A program made the position numbers and the translations under genes. From assembly GCA_913057175.1 (NCBI GenBank), contig CAJXNP010000023.1:30452-94451 (forward strand): DNA of 64,000 bases, read 5' to 3'. The notes below the pieces were generated by a model. It was not told where the DNA came from. It searched no databases and saw only the letters and a program-made list of their open reading frames with translations. Numbering within the stretch: position 1 is the first letter of the stretch; each line of letters begins with the position of its first letter. Below, piece by piece: positions 43,977 to 52,015 of this stretch. The stretch is from an uncultured Cytophagales bacterium (GTDB taxonomy: Bacteria > Bacteroidota > Bacteroidia > Cytophagales > Cyclobacteriaceae).

Positions 43977-46211
43977 ATGAGAAAAATTAAGATTATCATT
44001 CTTGCCTTTCTGGTACAGTCCGCTGCCTTAGCGGATGAGGGCATGTGGATTCCGATGTTTTTACAAAAGCTCAATTACCAGGAGATGCAAAATAAAGGTC
44101 TGGAACTGACAGCAGATCAGATCTATAGCGTTAACAAATCTTCCATTAAAGATGCAATTGTGCGGCTTGGAGGTGGATTTTGTACGGGTGAAATCATATC
44201 TCCGGAAGGCCTGATACTCACAAATCACCATTGCGCATATGATTATATTCAACAGCACAGTTCGGTGGAGAATGACCTGCTTGCCAATGGATTTTGGGCT
44301 AAAACAAAAAAGGATGAATTGCCAAACGAAGACCTCTATGTCGAGTTTCTGGTAAGAATGGCAGATGTAACAGATGAAGTATTAAAAAATGTACATCCGG
44401 AAATGAATAATGACCAGCGGGAACATACGGTTCAGGATGCCATCAACAAAATCACAAAAAGGGAAAAAGGGGATACGGAATACAATGTTGTCGTGAATTC
44501 ATTTTTTGAAGGAAACGAATACTACATGTTTGTATATGAAACATATTATGATGTGCGACTTGTTGGCGCTCCACCCGAATCAATCGGTAAATTCGGAGGC
44601 GATACGGATAATTGGATGTGGCCCAGACACACAGGAGATTTCTCTTTATTCAGGGTTTATACCGGTCCGGATGGCAAGCCTGCCCCCTATTCTCCTGATA
44701 ATATTCCTTTGAAACCAAGGCACTATCTCCCTGTTTCCTTAGATGGAGTGAAGGAAGGAGACTTTTCAATGGTCTATGGGTTTCCGGGCTCCACGGATAG
44801 ATACCTGACTTCTTTTGGTGTTAAAATGGCACTTGAAGAATCTAATCCAGCTCGGGTATCAATCAGGGATGAGCGACTTAAGATCATTAAGGAAGACATG
44901 GAAGCCGACAAAGATATCAGGCTGAAATATGCAGCAAAATATGCTGAAGTCAGTAATTACTGGAAGTACTTTATTGGTCAATCCAAAGGGCTGGAGAATC
45001 TAAATGTTTACGATAAGAAGAAAATTCAGGAAGAGGAGTTTACTGCCTGGGTTAATCAATCGAAGGAACGCCAAAAGGAGTATGGATCTGCACTGGAATT
45101 AATCAAGGAAGGATATCAGGAATTTGAGGAGTTTAATATTCCACAAATCTATATCTATGAAGCTGGATTTGGACCCGAATTCCCACTATTCGGTTACAGA
45201 TTTTCACACCTTAAAAACCTCCTTTCAGAAGAGTCTCCTGATAAAAAAAGCATCAAAAAACTCTCTGCGATCTTGAGAGAGTCAGTGGAGGAGTTCTATA
45301 AAGATTACAATCCATCAACTGATCAAAAAGTCTTTGCAGCACTAATGCAATTGTATTATGAAAATGTGGACCCTAAATTTTACCCATCCTTTTTTACTGC
45401 TGTTGAAGGCCATGATCAAACAATGAGTCCGGAATTTTTTGAGGATTTTAGTAGTGAACAGGAAGGCGATTTCGTTGCTTTAGCTGAATATATTTTTTCC
45501 AATTCGGTGCTTGTTAACAAAGAAAAGTTGATGAATTTTCTCAGAAAGCCAGACCTTGAAATTCTCGAGAACGACCCTGCTTTTAAAACCTCAGAATCTC
45601 TTGTTAGCACCTATCGTGCTCTCATGAATGCAGGTATATCCTGTGAAAATAAAATATCAACTGGTAACCGATTATATATTAAAGGCTTAAGGGAAATGCA
45701 CCCTGGTAAAAAGTATTACCCAAATGCGAATTCTACACTTCGGATCACTTATGGAAATATATTGGGATATGAAACAAAAGAGGGAAACACCTATCAATAT
45801 TATACCACACTTAAAGGTGTGATCGATAAAGAGGACCCCTCTAATCCTGAATTCACCGTTCACCCAAAATTGAAGGAGCTTTACGAAAAGAAAGACTACG
45901 GTGCGTACGGTGACAATGGTGATTTGGTTGTTGGGTTTTTAAGCAATACAGATATAACAGGAGGAAATTCCGGCAGCCCCGTTATCAATGCCAATGGCGA
46001 GTTGATCGGAACTGCCTTTGATGGCAATTGGGAAGCCATGTCCGGTGACATTGCATTCGAACCAGAATTCCAACGGACCATTAGCGTGGACATTCGCTAC
46101 ACCTTATTTATCATCGACAAATTTGCAGGCGCTTCACACTTGATTGACGAGATGACGATTGTGAAGGGTGATAAGCGGAAAAAAGGAGATGATATGAAGA
46201 ACGGGTTGTAG
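43977..46211 (+). CDS. S46-family dipeptidyl-peptidase, DPP7-like
   Basis: This 744-residue periplasmic exopeptidase removes dipeptides from the N-terminus of peptides. It has a signal peptide (ending SAALA-DEG), the catalytic His85 in TNHHCAYDY and Ser665 in GGNSGSP. In this family the residue 18 after the Ser sets specificity: Arg gives DPP11 (Asp/Glu at P1) and Gly gives DPP7 (hydrophobic). Here it is Gly683 (FDGNWEAMSGD), so DPP7-like activity is expected. It is expressed alone; its 3' end faces creD across a hairpin. Confidence 0.93.
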   Translation: MRKIKIIILAFLVQSAALADEGMWIPMFLQKLNYQEMQNKGLELTADQIYSVNKSSIKDAIVRLGGGFCTGEIISPEGLILTNHHCAYDYIQQHSSVENDLLANGFWAKTKKDELPNEDLYVEFLVRMADVTDEVLKNVHPEMNNDQREHTVQDAINKITKREKGDTEYNVVVNSFFEGNEYYMFVYETYYDVRLVGAPPESIGKFGGDTDNWMWPRHTGDFSLFRVYTGPDGKPAPYSPDNIPLKPRHYLPVSLDGVKEGDFSMVYGFPGSTDRYLTSFGVKMALEESNPARVSIRDERLKIIKEDMEADKDIRLKYAAKYAEVSNYWKYFIGQSKGLENLNVYDKKKIQEEEFTAWVNQSKERQKEYGSALELIKEGYQEFEEFNIPQIYIYEAGFGPEFPLFGYRFSHLKNLLSEESPDKKSIKKLSAILRESVEEFYKDYNPSTDQKVFAALMQLYYENVDPKFYPSFFTAVEGHDQTMSPEFFEDFSSEQEGDFVALAEYIFSNSVLVNKEKLMNFLRKPDLEILENDPAFKTSESLVSTYRALMNAGISCENKISTGNRLYIKGLREMHPGKKYYPNANSTLRITYGNILGYETKEGNTYQYYTTLKGVIDKEDPSNPEFTVHPKLKELYEKKDYGAYGDNGDLVVGFLSNTDITGGNSGSPVINANGELIGTAFDGNWEAMSGDIAFEPEFQRTISVDIRYTLFIIDKFAGASHLIDEMTIVKGDKRKKGDDMKNGL

Positions 46212-46213
46212 AG

Positions 46214-46243
46214 AAAGCTGTCGTGAAATTCCACAACAGCTTT
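46214..46243. terminator. Hairpin between converging S46 and creD genes
   Basis: AAAGCTGTCGTG (46214-46225) and CACAACAGCTTT (46232-46243) form a 12-bp stem with one mismatch and a six-base loop. It begins three bases after the S46 stop codon and lies eight bases past the creD stop on the other strand. The plus-strand tail is T-poor, so efficiency is uncertain. Confidence 0.55.
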
Positions 46244-46250
46244 GCAAAGT

Positions 46251-47576
46251 TTAATTTTCGGCAGTATTAATTCTCTTGTACCAATCAACATTTCTGGTCA
46301 GGTACATCAAAACAAACAAGGCAATGAGCAGTCCAATACTTCCAACCAGCAATGAAAAATCTTCCATGCTGACAATCACATACATAAAACCATAAAAAAT
46401 CGAAAGTGTAAATCCCATTTGGAAAGCGGCCCCTTTGGTTTTGAACACAACGTGACTATACCAACTAACCAGGATAATGATCAAGATTGCCGAGATCAGG
46501 TAAGCTATTTCAAATCCTATGTGTTCGGATACAGAAAGCAATAAAGTATAGAAGATCATCAAAGCGAGCCCAACCATGATGTATTGGAAAGGATGAATTT
46601 TGATCTTACTGACAACTTCCACCAGGAAGAAAACAAGAAAAGTGAGTGAGATTAAGAGGATAGCGTATTTTGCTGTTCTTTCAGACTTCTGATAGTGTCC
46701 GGCAGATTGGAACAAATCCACCCCCAAAGCAGATGACGTGATCTCCGAATTTGAATCCAGCCATTGCTGTGGATAGTTTCTGTTAAAATTTAAAACATTC
46801 CACTGAGCAACAAAGTTAGAATCGCTTACCTCTCTGAAATCAGGTAGAAAGGAACCTTTAAAACTTGGATCGGCCCAGTTCCCTTCCATAATGACTTCTG
46901 TTTCTTTTCCCAGAGGTTCAAATTCCATCATTCTACTTCCTTTCAAATTAAAGTTCATCGAAAATTTTGCCTTATCATTTAAAAACGAATCGATTGAAAG
47001 ACTAGCATTGATTCCATTTTTTAGAAAATCTTTATTTACCAGTCCCTGTTCAAAGCTTAGGTTGTTTCCGGACCAGTTAATTTCTACACCTTTCTCTAAT
47101 CCGCCGAGGTCGTTTATTCCTAAATTAAGTTTAGCTTTATCCCATATAACATCTTCATCCTTAACATCCCATTTGGAAAAATCAGGTTTAGTAAAATGTC
47201 CATTTAATTGTATATCAGATCGATATACGATAATTTTAAAAATCCCTCTATACCTTTCTTCAGGGTGAATTTTGACCTTCGAACTTAAAGTTTCAGGTAA
47301 AAAATAAGCGTATCGAACATTGTATTTGATTTCATCTTCTACTTTATAATATTCCTTAAAAGGAATCGAAATAATTGGACCTGCTATCAATTGTTGGCCT
47401 GGCCAAATGGAAGTAATGTCCTTAAACGCCTCGTGCATTCTCATCTGTCTTTCTTCTATCAGATTGGAGATCATACTTTTTGGAATTAATAGTAATAGAA
47501 TTAATATCCCAACAGACACCAGCTTTACCGTTACTGATGTACTAAACCAATGATTGAATTTTTCAAAATTGCTCAT
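46251..47576 (-). CDS. creD: Inner-membrane protein CreD
   Basis: This 441-residue protein matches the CreD family: an N-terminal membrane segment (about 17-35), a large periplasmic domain (about 40-300; GPIISIPFKEYY and YAYFLPETLSSKVKIHPEERYRG region), then five or six helices. CreD is linked to cell-envelope integrity and, in other bacteria, to beta-lactam and colicin responses, but its biochemical function is unknown. The upstream region carries a palindrome nearly identical to one in front of the winged-helix operon, so the two are probably co-regulated. Confidence 0.93.
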   Translation of the reverse strand: MSNFEKFNHWFSTSVTVKLVSVGILILLLLIPKSMISNLIEERQMRMHEAFKDITSIWPGQQLIAGPIISIPFKEYYKVEDEIKYNVRYAYFLPETLSSKVKIHPEERYRGIFKIIVYRSDIQLNGHFTKPDFSKWDVKDEDVIWDKAKLNLGINDLGGLEKGVEINWSGNNLSFEQGLVNKDFLKNGINASLSIDSFLNDKAKFSMNFNLKGSRMMEFEPLGKETEVIMEGNWADPSFKGSFLPDFREVSDSNFVAQWNVLNFNRNYPQQWLDSNSEITSSALGVDLFQSAGHYQKSERTAKYAILLISLTFLVFFLVEVVSKIKIHPFQYIMVGLALMIFYTLLLSVSEHIGFEIAYLISAILIIILVSWYSHVVFKTKGAAFQMGFTLSIFYGFMYVIVSMEDFSLLVGSIGLLIALFVLMYLTRNVDWYKRINTAEN

Positions 47577-47610
47577 AAATATTTAATTAAAATTAGTTGT
47601 TATTTTCATA

Positions 47611-47630
47611 GTACTTTGAAATTCAAAGTT
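47611..47630. promoter_or_regulatory. Operator-like palindrome upstream of creD
   Basis: ACTTTG (47613-47618) and CAAAGT (47624-47629) are perfect inverted arms with a five-base spacer, within GTACTTTGAAATTCAAAGTT. It matches the site at 48667-48686 at 17 of 20 positions, differing only in the centre. On the minus strand AAACTTTG here is a one-mismatch -7 box for creD. Binding by the winged-helix protein encoded just upstream is inferred. Confidence 0.75.
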
Positions 47631-47739
47631 TTTAGTAAAAAAATTTTGCTCCAGTCAAAACATTTTAGCTAATAATGGAATTCTTTATATTTATTCGTGC
47701 CTTTCATAAACCAAATTGCCTAATAACTCCCTTAACTAT

Positions 47740-48039
47740 TCACTCGTTTCCTGATATCAGCTTTTCCAGTGCATCGATATGATCCCTAAAGGCCTTACGG
47801 CCTGACTTTGTCACTTCATAACGGGTATTGGGTTTTCTTCCAATAAACTGTTTCGTTACACTAATGAATTTTTCCTTCTCAAGCGCCTTTAAGTGAGAAG
47901 CCAGATTTCCATCCGTCACATCCAGTAATGTTTTCAGAGCATTAAAATCCAATTCGGCATTGGCAGTTAATGCTGCCATAATACCTAGGCGTACTTTGTT
48001 ATCGAAAGCTTTATTTAAGTTTGCTATCAGACTTTTCAC
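47740..48039 (-). CDS. Winged-helix transcriptional regulator
   Basis: This 99-residue DNA-binding protein has a single winged-helix domain of the HTH_27/MarR-like type: FDNKVRLGIMAALTANAELDFNALKTLL, recognition helix TDGNLASHLKALEKEKFI and wing KQFIGRKPNTRYEVTKSGRKAF. It starts with GTG and overlaps the membrane-protein gene by four bases. It lacks an effector domain, so the signal probably reaches it through the membrane partner or by small-molecule binding to the dimer. It is the best candidate to bind the twin palindromes at 47611 and 48667. Confidence 0.9.
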   Translation of the reverse strand: MKSLIANLNKAFDNKVRLGIMAALTANAELDFNALKTLLDVTDGNLASHLKALEKEKFISVTKQFIGRKPNTRYEVTKSGRKAFRDHIDALEKLISGNE

Positions 48040-48659
48040 CTTTCGTACTTATAATACATAGAAATTCCATAAAGTATATGGAGGACTCCAAAACCCACTC
48101 CCCAAAAAATCAGTCCATACCCTGGGTAGGCAGTTGCTAACAATCCAAGTACGATTTCCGAGATGCCCAGGTACTGAACATCTTTTATTGTGTATTTAGA
48201 GGCATTGATTAAAGCCAAACCATAGAATAATAAACATGCAGGAGCCACAATTCCCAGATAACCTCTAATAGTTAAAAGTAAAATGAATATTCCTCCTGAA
48301 ATCAAAGGAATAAATAAGCTTGTCAACAAACGCTTCGAACCATCTGACCAGATTTCCAATCCATCTTTTTTTGCTTTTCTCGTTGTTAAAATTATTCCCG
48401 TTATGACCGAAAGAGCCAAAGTAACCGCGGCCAAAAAAGTCAAATAAAGCAATGTCTCATTATCTAGAATATAGGTCTTTCGATAGGCAAACAGTGAAGC
48501 CCCAATATAAACTTTTTTATAAGCCAGGTATGACGCGATCAAGGCATAAATCCCGGCCATTACCCCTGATAAACCACTCAATGAAATAAATCGTGATGAT
48601 CGCTCCATGATCGAGCGGATCTCACTGATATCCTGAATATAGTCTTGTTTATTCTTCAT
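48036..48659 (-). CDS. Six-TM membrane protein of unknown function
   Basis: This 207-residue protein has a cytoplasmic N-terminal helix (QDISEIRSIMERSSRF) and about six membrane segments (near 28-46, 70-92, 112-130, 134-150, 160-176 and 179-198). I do not recognise a named family. Its TGA overlaps the GTG start of the winged-helix gene, so the two are translationally coupled. A membrane sensor that controls the regulator would fit this arrangement; that is inference. Confidence 0.82.
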   Translation of the reverse strand: MKNKQDYIQDISEIRSIMERSSRFISLSGLSGVMAGIYALIASYLAYKKVYIGASLFAYRKTYILDNETLLYLTFLAAVTLALSVITGIILTTRKAKKDGLEIWSDGSKRLLTSLFIPLISGGIFILLLTIRGYLGIVAPACLLFYGLALINASKYTIKDVQYLGISEIVLGLLATAYPGYGLIFWGVGFGVLHILYGISMYYKYER

Positions 48660-48666
48660 TTAAAAA

Positions 48667-48686
48667 GTACTTTGAATAACAAAGTT
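48667..48686. promoter_or_regulatory. Operator-like palindrome upstream of the membrane protein/regulator operon
   Basis: ACTTTG (48669-48674) and CAAAGT (48680-48685) are inverted arms with a five-base spacer. The site overlaps the -7 box TAACTTTG (minus strand, 48680-48687) and the expected transcription start. It is 17/20 identical to the site at 47611-47630, which supports an autoregulated circuit that includes creD. Confidence 0.78.
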
Positions 48687-48709
48687 ATTTAAAAAATTGA
48701 TGTATCAAA
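48680..48709 (-). promoter_or_regulatory. Promoter of the membrane protein/winged-helix operon
   Basis: On the minus strand TTTG (48706-48709), an 18-base spacer and TAACTTTG (48680-48687) match the Bacteroidota promoter TTTG-N19-TAnnTTTG almost exactly. The ATG is at 48659, so the leader is short. Confidence 0.72.
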
Positions 48710-48817
48710 ATCACCTTCTTACTATTTTCATTTTTTAACATTTTTTAAGAAAAATACATTCTATTATAATGTCAAAAAGGTTAAATTTAATTGACAATTT
48801 TAACTTATTTAAGCATT

Positions 48818-49339
48818 ATGAGAAAAACAACTTATTGCCTGACTTTTATTACTATTGTGTCTTTATGTACATTTTCCATTACCCGGGTTAATGCTCAGAT
48901 CCAGGAAGGAACCAAGATTTTTGGGGGAACTTTTAGCTTTCATTTCGAAACCGGTAACGACAGGTTTGATGTAGTACCCGACTTCTCTTATGCATTGAAA
49001 GAGAACTTTACCATAGGAGGAAGAATCGGTGTAAACAAACTGCAAGGAGAAGGTGTGAATCCGGTTTTTGGGGTATTTGCCAGAAAGCATTTTTTCCTGA
49101 ACGACAAATTCGGTTTTTTTGGAGAAGCTATGGCAGACTATCGACCTAGCTACACATACGATTTCCGTATTGGCGTTCTTCCGGGATTGGTATATTTCCT
49201 TGATCCGAGAATCGGTGTTGAATGGACTTTTGGAGGAATTCTCTATTCCACAGGTGGTGGGAATGATGATCAATTTGACATCTCCTTTTCACCTGCTTCC
49301 AATTCACGATTTGGCATTAAATATTATTTATTCAAGTGA
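48818..49339 (+). CDS. Small outer-membrane beta-barrel protein
   Basis: This protein of about 173 residues has a signal peptide (MRKTTYCLTFITIVSLCTFS, then ITRVNA-Q) and an eight-stranded-barrel pattern with alternating aromatic residues, ending in an aromatic (KYYLFK). It resembles OmpW/OprF-like porin domains of Bacteroidota. Its role is unknown. ATG at 48818 is chosen over an upstream TTG because the signal peptide starts there. It is divergent from the regulator operon. Confidence 0.78.
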   Translation: MRKTTYCLTFITIVSLCTFSITRVNAQIQEGTKIFGGTFSFHFETGNDRFDVVPDFSYALKENFTIGGRIGVNKLQGEGVNPVFGVFARKHFFLNDKFGFFGEAMADYRPSYTYDFRIGVLPGLVYFLDPRIGVEWTFGGILYSTGGGNDDQFDISFSPASNSRFGIKYYLFK

Positions 49340-49425
49340 TCTTAAATTAAGTTGCAAATCCTTTGGGTGGAAATTTCGTTTTCCACTGGGACAATTATTG
49401 ATTATCTATTTTTAAACCAATACGA

Positions 49426-49965
49426 ATGCAACAAACAGACTTGAGGTATCCCATCGGAAAATACCAGAAACCAACTGAGTTTAACCAGCAACTTATCCAA
49501 TCGTGGATCCGGGATATCCGGGATTTTCCTGGATTACTCAAAACAGAAGTTTCTGATTTAACAGATAAACAACTCAGTTGGAGGTACCGTCCTGATGGCT
49601 GGACGATCCGCCAGGTAGTTCATCACTGTGCAGATAGCCACATCAACAGTATCATGCGGTTTAAATTAAGCCTGACGGAAGACAAACCCACCATCCGGCC
49701 TTACTTCGAAGATCGATGGGCGGAACTTCCCGATACAACCAATGCACCGATTGAATGGTCATTGCAACTACTAGAAGGATTACATCAAAAGTGGGTTTAT
49801 TTATTGGAAAGCTTAAATGAGGATGATTTAAAAAAAGTATTTGTTCATCCTGAACATGGCCGAGAGATTAGCCTCCGGGAAAATATTGCCTTATATGCCT
49901 GGCATGGCAACCATCATCTGGCGCATGTTCGCCAGGCAAAAGATCACAAAGGGGAGTTTGATTGA
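49426..49965 (+). CDS. YfiT/DinB-family protein (bacillithiol S-transferase-like)
   Basis: This 179-residue four-helix-bundle protein has the metal ligands of the DinB/YfiT family: His in VVHHCADSHINS and the paired His in YAWHGNHHLAHV. It begins with LRYPIGKYQKP, typical of YfiT. Relatives in Firmicutes use bacillithiol to modify toxic compounds; the same role here is likely but unproven. Its 3' end faces the SMP-30-like gene across a strong bidirectional terminator. Confidence 0.92.
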   Translation: MQQTDLRYPIGKYQKPTEFNQQLIQSWIRDIRDFPGLLKTEVSDLTDKQLSWRYRPDGWTIRQVVHHCADSHINSIMRFKLSLTEDKPTIRPYFEDRWAELPDTTNAPIEWSLQLLEGLHQKWVYLLESLNEDDLKKVFVHPEHGREISLRENIALYAWHGNHHLAHVRQAKDHKGEFD

Positions 49966-49990
49966 TCGGCGAACGACCACTTTACTAAAA

Positions 49991-50032
49991 AAAAACAGAT
50001 CCGGACATACTTTGAAACCCGGATCTGTTTTT
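49991..50032. terminator. Strong bidirectional intrinsic terminator
   Basis: AAAAACAGATCCGG (49991-50004) and CCGGATCTGTTTTT (50019-50032) form a perfect 14-bp stem with a 14-base loop. The stem is followed by a T-run in both directions (A-run upstream on the plus strand, T-run downstream), as expected between converging genes. Confidence 0.88.
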
Positions 50033-50051
50033 TTATTGTAGTTGAATGGTA

Positions 50052-50942
50052 TTACTCCATAACCAATTCGTAGGCAACCACTCTATTATCAAAGAAAGTT
50101 GGCACCAGCAATATATTTTCTTCAGGAATGAACTCGATGTCAGCCGCATTGATCTCATCGCCCGAAGTGTCAAGTAAAAGAACGACTTCACCTTCCGGAC
50201 TTACATAACTTACTTTACCATTCCAGCTTGACACAAGATAACCTCCATCTCCAATCGCCTCTACTCCATCCGGATTTTCTATGCCCATGGCCATTTCAGT
50301 AATTTCTCCGGATTCCATATCAATGGTTTTAATTTTTTGTTCGTCCCAATATGCTGTAACCAGACTATTACCATCCACAAATAATCCATTCGGACTGGAT
50401 ACACTATCTTTAAAAACAGCAACTTCACCATTTTCAATGTAAACTAGCTGTCCTCCACCTGTATCGCTAAAGTAAACGACACCACTTTCATCAGAAGCGG
50501 CATCATTTAGAAATTTTGCATTCTCTACCGGGTAGGTCATTAAAATCTCTCCATTTTCAATATCAATTTCCACGACTTCATCAATATCCGTCACAAACAG
50601 CGAGTTATCGACAATTGCCATTCCTTTCGGTGCATCCAAGCCTGTTATCCATTCATTGTCAATAATATTTCCTTCTTTGTCAAGCTGAGCGATAAAACCC
50701 ACTCCGTCTTTTTCATCAGGAGTTCCGCTAATACAGGAAGCATAAATAACGCCTCTCTCTCCATCGTAAATGACGGACTCGACAGTAGTCAGTGTGCTAT
50801 CCGTTTCCCACTTTTTCACCAAATTCATAGCTGGTTTTACCTCAACTACTTCAGTTGTAGCTTCTTCTGCACTCTTTTTACCGGAGCTACATGCGAGGAC
50901 TATAAAGCTTGTTAAAAGAATTAAAATGTTTAAGGTTTTCAT
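50052..50942 (-). CDS. SMP-30/gluconolactonase-like beta-propeller lipoprotein
   Basis: This protein of about 296 residues has a lipoprotein signal (MKTLNILILLTSFIVLAC; the lipid Cys is residue 18), a Glu/Thr-rich linker and a six-bladed propeller with NHL/SMP-30 repeats: VESVIYDGERGVIYAS, GLDAPKGMAIVDNSLFVTD, SSPNGLFVDGNSLVT and ENPDGVEAIGDGGYLVS. SMP-30 relatives hydrolyse lactones with a divalent metal; catalytic residues are not clear here, so enzymatic activity is uncertain. The frame starts earlier (50963), but ATG at 50942 gives the signal peptide. Confidence 0.85.
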   Translation of the reverse strand: MKTLNILILLTSFIVLACSSGKKSAEEATTEVVEVKPAMNLVKKWETDSTLTTVESVIYDGERGVIYASCISGTPDEKDGVGFIAQLDKEGNIIDNEWITGLDAPKGMAIVDNSLFVTDIDEVVEIDIENGEILMTYPVENAKFLNDAASDESGVVYFSDTGGGQLVYIENGEVAVFKDSVSSPNGLFVDGNSLVTAYWDEQKIKTIDMESGEITEMAMGIENPDGVEAIGDGGYLVSSWNGKVSYVSPEGEVVLLLDTSGDEINAADIEFIPEENILLVPTFFDNRVVAYELVME

Positions 50943-50999
50943 AGTGAATAATTTTGGTTTCAATACATGAATTATATGTGTTTCTGTTAAATACTAATT

Positions 51000-51007
51000 C
51001 AAATTTA
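51000..51007 (-). promoter_or_regulatory. -7 promoter box for the SMP-30-like gene
   Basis: The minus strand reads TAAATTTG, matching TAnnTTTG, 57 bases before the ATG at 50942. No clear -33 partner is seen. Confidence 0.4.
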
Positions 51008-51123
51008 CATAGATGGAAAATCTTTTCTCTATCATTCAAATTATTCTTTTAACTATATGAATAATTATTTGGAAAAAAATGTGTGAATTGCAATTATTAA
51101 CAAATTTTACCTAAACGAAACTT

Positions 51124-52011
51124 TTGAAGCTAGCAGCCATTGACATCGGATCGAATGCCATACGAATGCAAATCACGCATGTTGTAACTTATAAGGGCAA
51201 AAATACCTTTAAAAAAGTCGAATATATCCGGTTTCCCTTGCGTTTGGGTCACGATGTTTTCCTTTTGGGAAGGATCAGCCAGGCAAGCGAGGAGAAATTC
51301 ATTAAGCTCATGGAAGCATTCAAAATGCTCATCGACCTTTATGAAGTAGATGATTTTTATGCATGCGCAACTTCAGCGATGAGGGAATCGGAAAATGGTC
51401 TGGAAATTGTCAAAAAGGTGAAACAAAAGCATGGTTTGGAAATCAACATCATCGACGGGAACCTGGAAGCCGAATTGATCAATAAATCGCTTCAGTCTTT
51501 GCTGGATGAAAGATCATTTCTACACATTGACGTAGGTGGGGGGAGCACCGAATTTAATTTTTATATTAACAGAGAGAAACAAATGTCTCGCTCTTTTAAA
51601 ATCGGTTCCGTACGGAGCCTGGAAAAACGGGACAATCCTGATATTTGGAATGAAATGAAAGTCTGGCTGGAAGAAAATATAAAAAAGCGGCACGAAAAAG
51701 TGCTGGCCATCGGGACCGGGGGAAATATTGTAAAAGCGTACGACTACTCTGGCAAAAAGCCCGGGAATTCGGTCAGCATCAAAAAATTAAAAGAAATTAA
51801 ACAATACATTGAAGGCTTTTCCCTGGAAGACAGGATCAGCTATTTGTTGCTTAATCCTGACCGGGCTGATGTGATCGTTCCGGCTTTGAACATTTATATA
51901 ACTGCTATGCAGTGGTCACATGCAACGTCCATGATTGTGCCGGATATAGGGTTAAAAGACGGATTGATGCATTATCTGTACGAAAGGGTCGTTTCTAAAA
52001 TTGAAAACTAA
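51124..52011 (+). CDS. Ppx/GppA-family phosphatase
   Basis: This 295-residue enzyme has the ASKHA fold of exopolyphosphatases and guanosine pentaphosphate phosphatases: KLAAIDIGSNAIRMQI (phosphate-1), IDVGGGSTEFNFY (phosphate-2) and AIGTGGNIVKAY near the C-terminus. It is shorter than E. coli Ppx (about 500), containing only the catalytic part. It starts with TTG. The M1 peptidase start is a few bases downstream, so the two are probably co-transcribed. A role in polyphosphate or (p)ppGpp metabolism is family-based. Confidence 0.9.
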   Translation: MKLAAIDIGSNAIRMQITHVVTYKGKNTFKKVEYIRFPLRLGHDVFLLGRISQASEEKFIKLMEAFKMLIDLYEVDDFYACATSAMRESENGLEIVKKVKQKHGLEINIIDGNLEAELINKSLQSLLDERSFLHIDVGGGSTEFNFYINREKQMSRSFKIGSVRSLEKRDNPDIWNEMKVWLEENIKKRHEKVLAIGTGGNIVKAYDYSGKKPGNSVSIKKLKEIKQYIEGFSLEDRISYLLLNPDRADVIVPALNIYITAMQWSHATSMIVPDIGLKDGLMHYLYERVVSKIEN

Positions 52012-52015
52012 ACAC

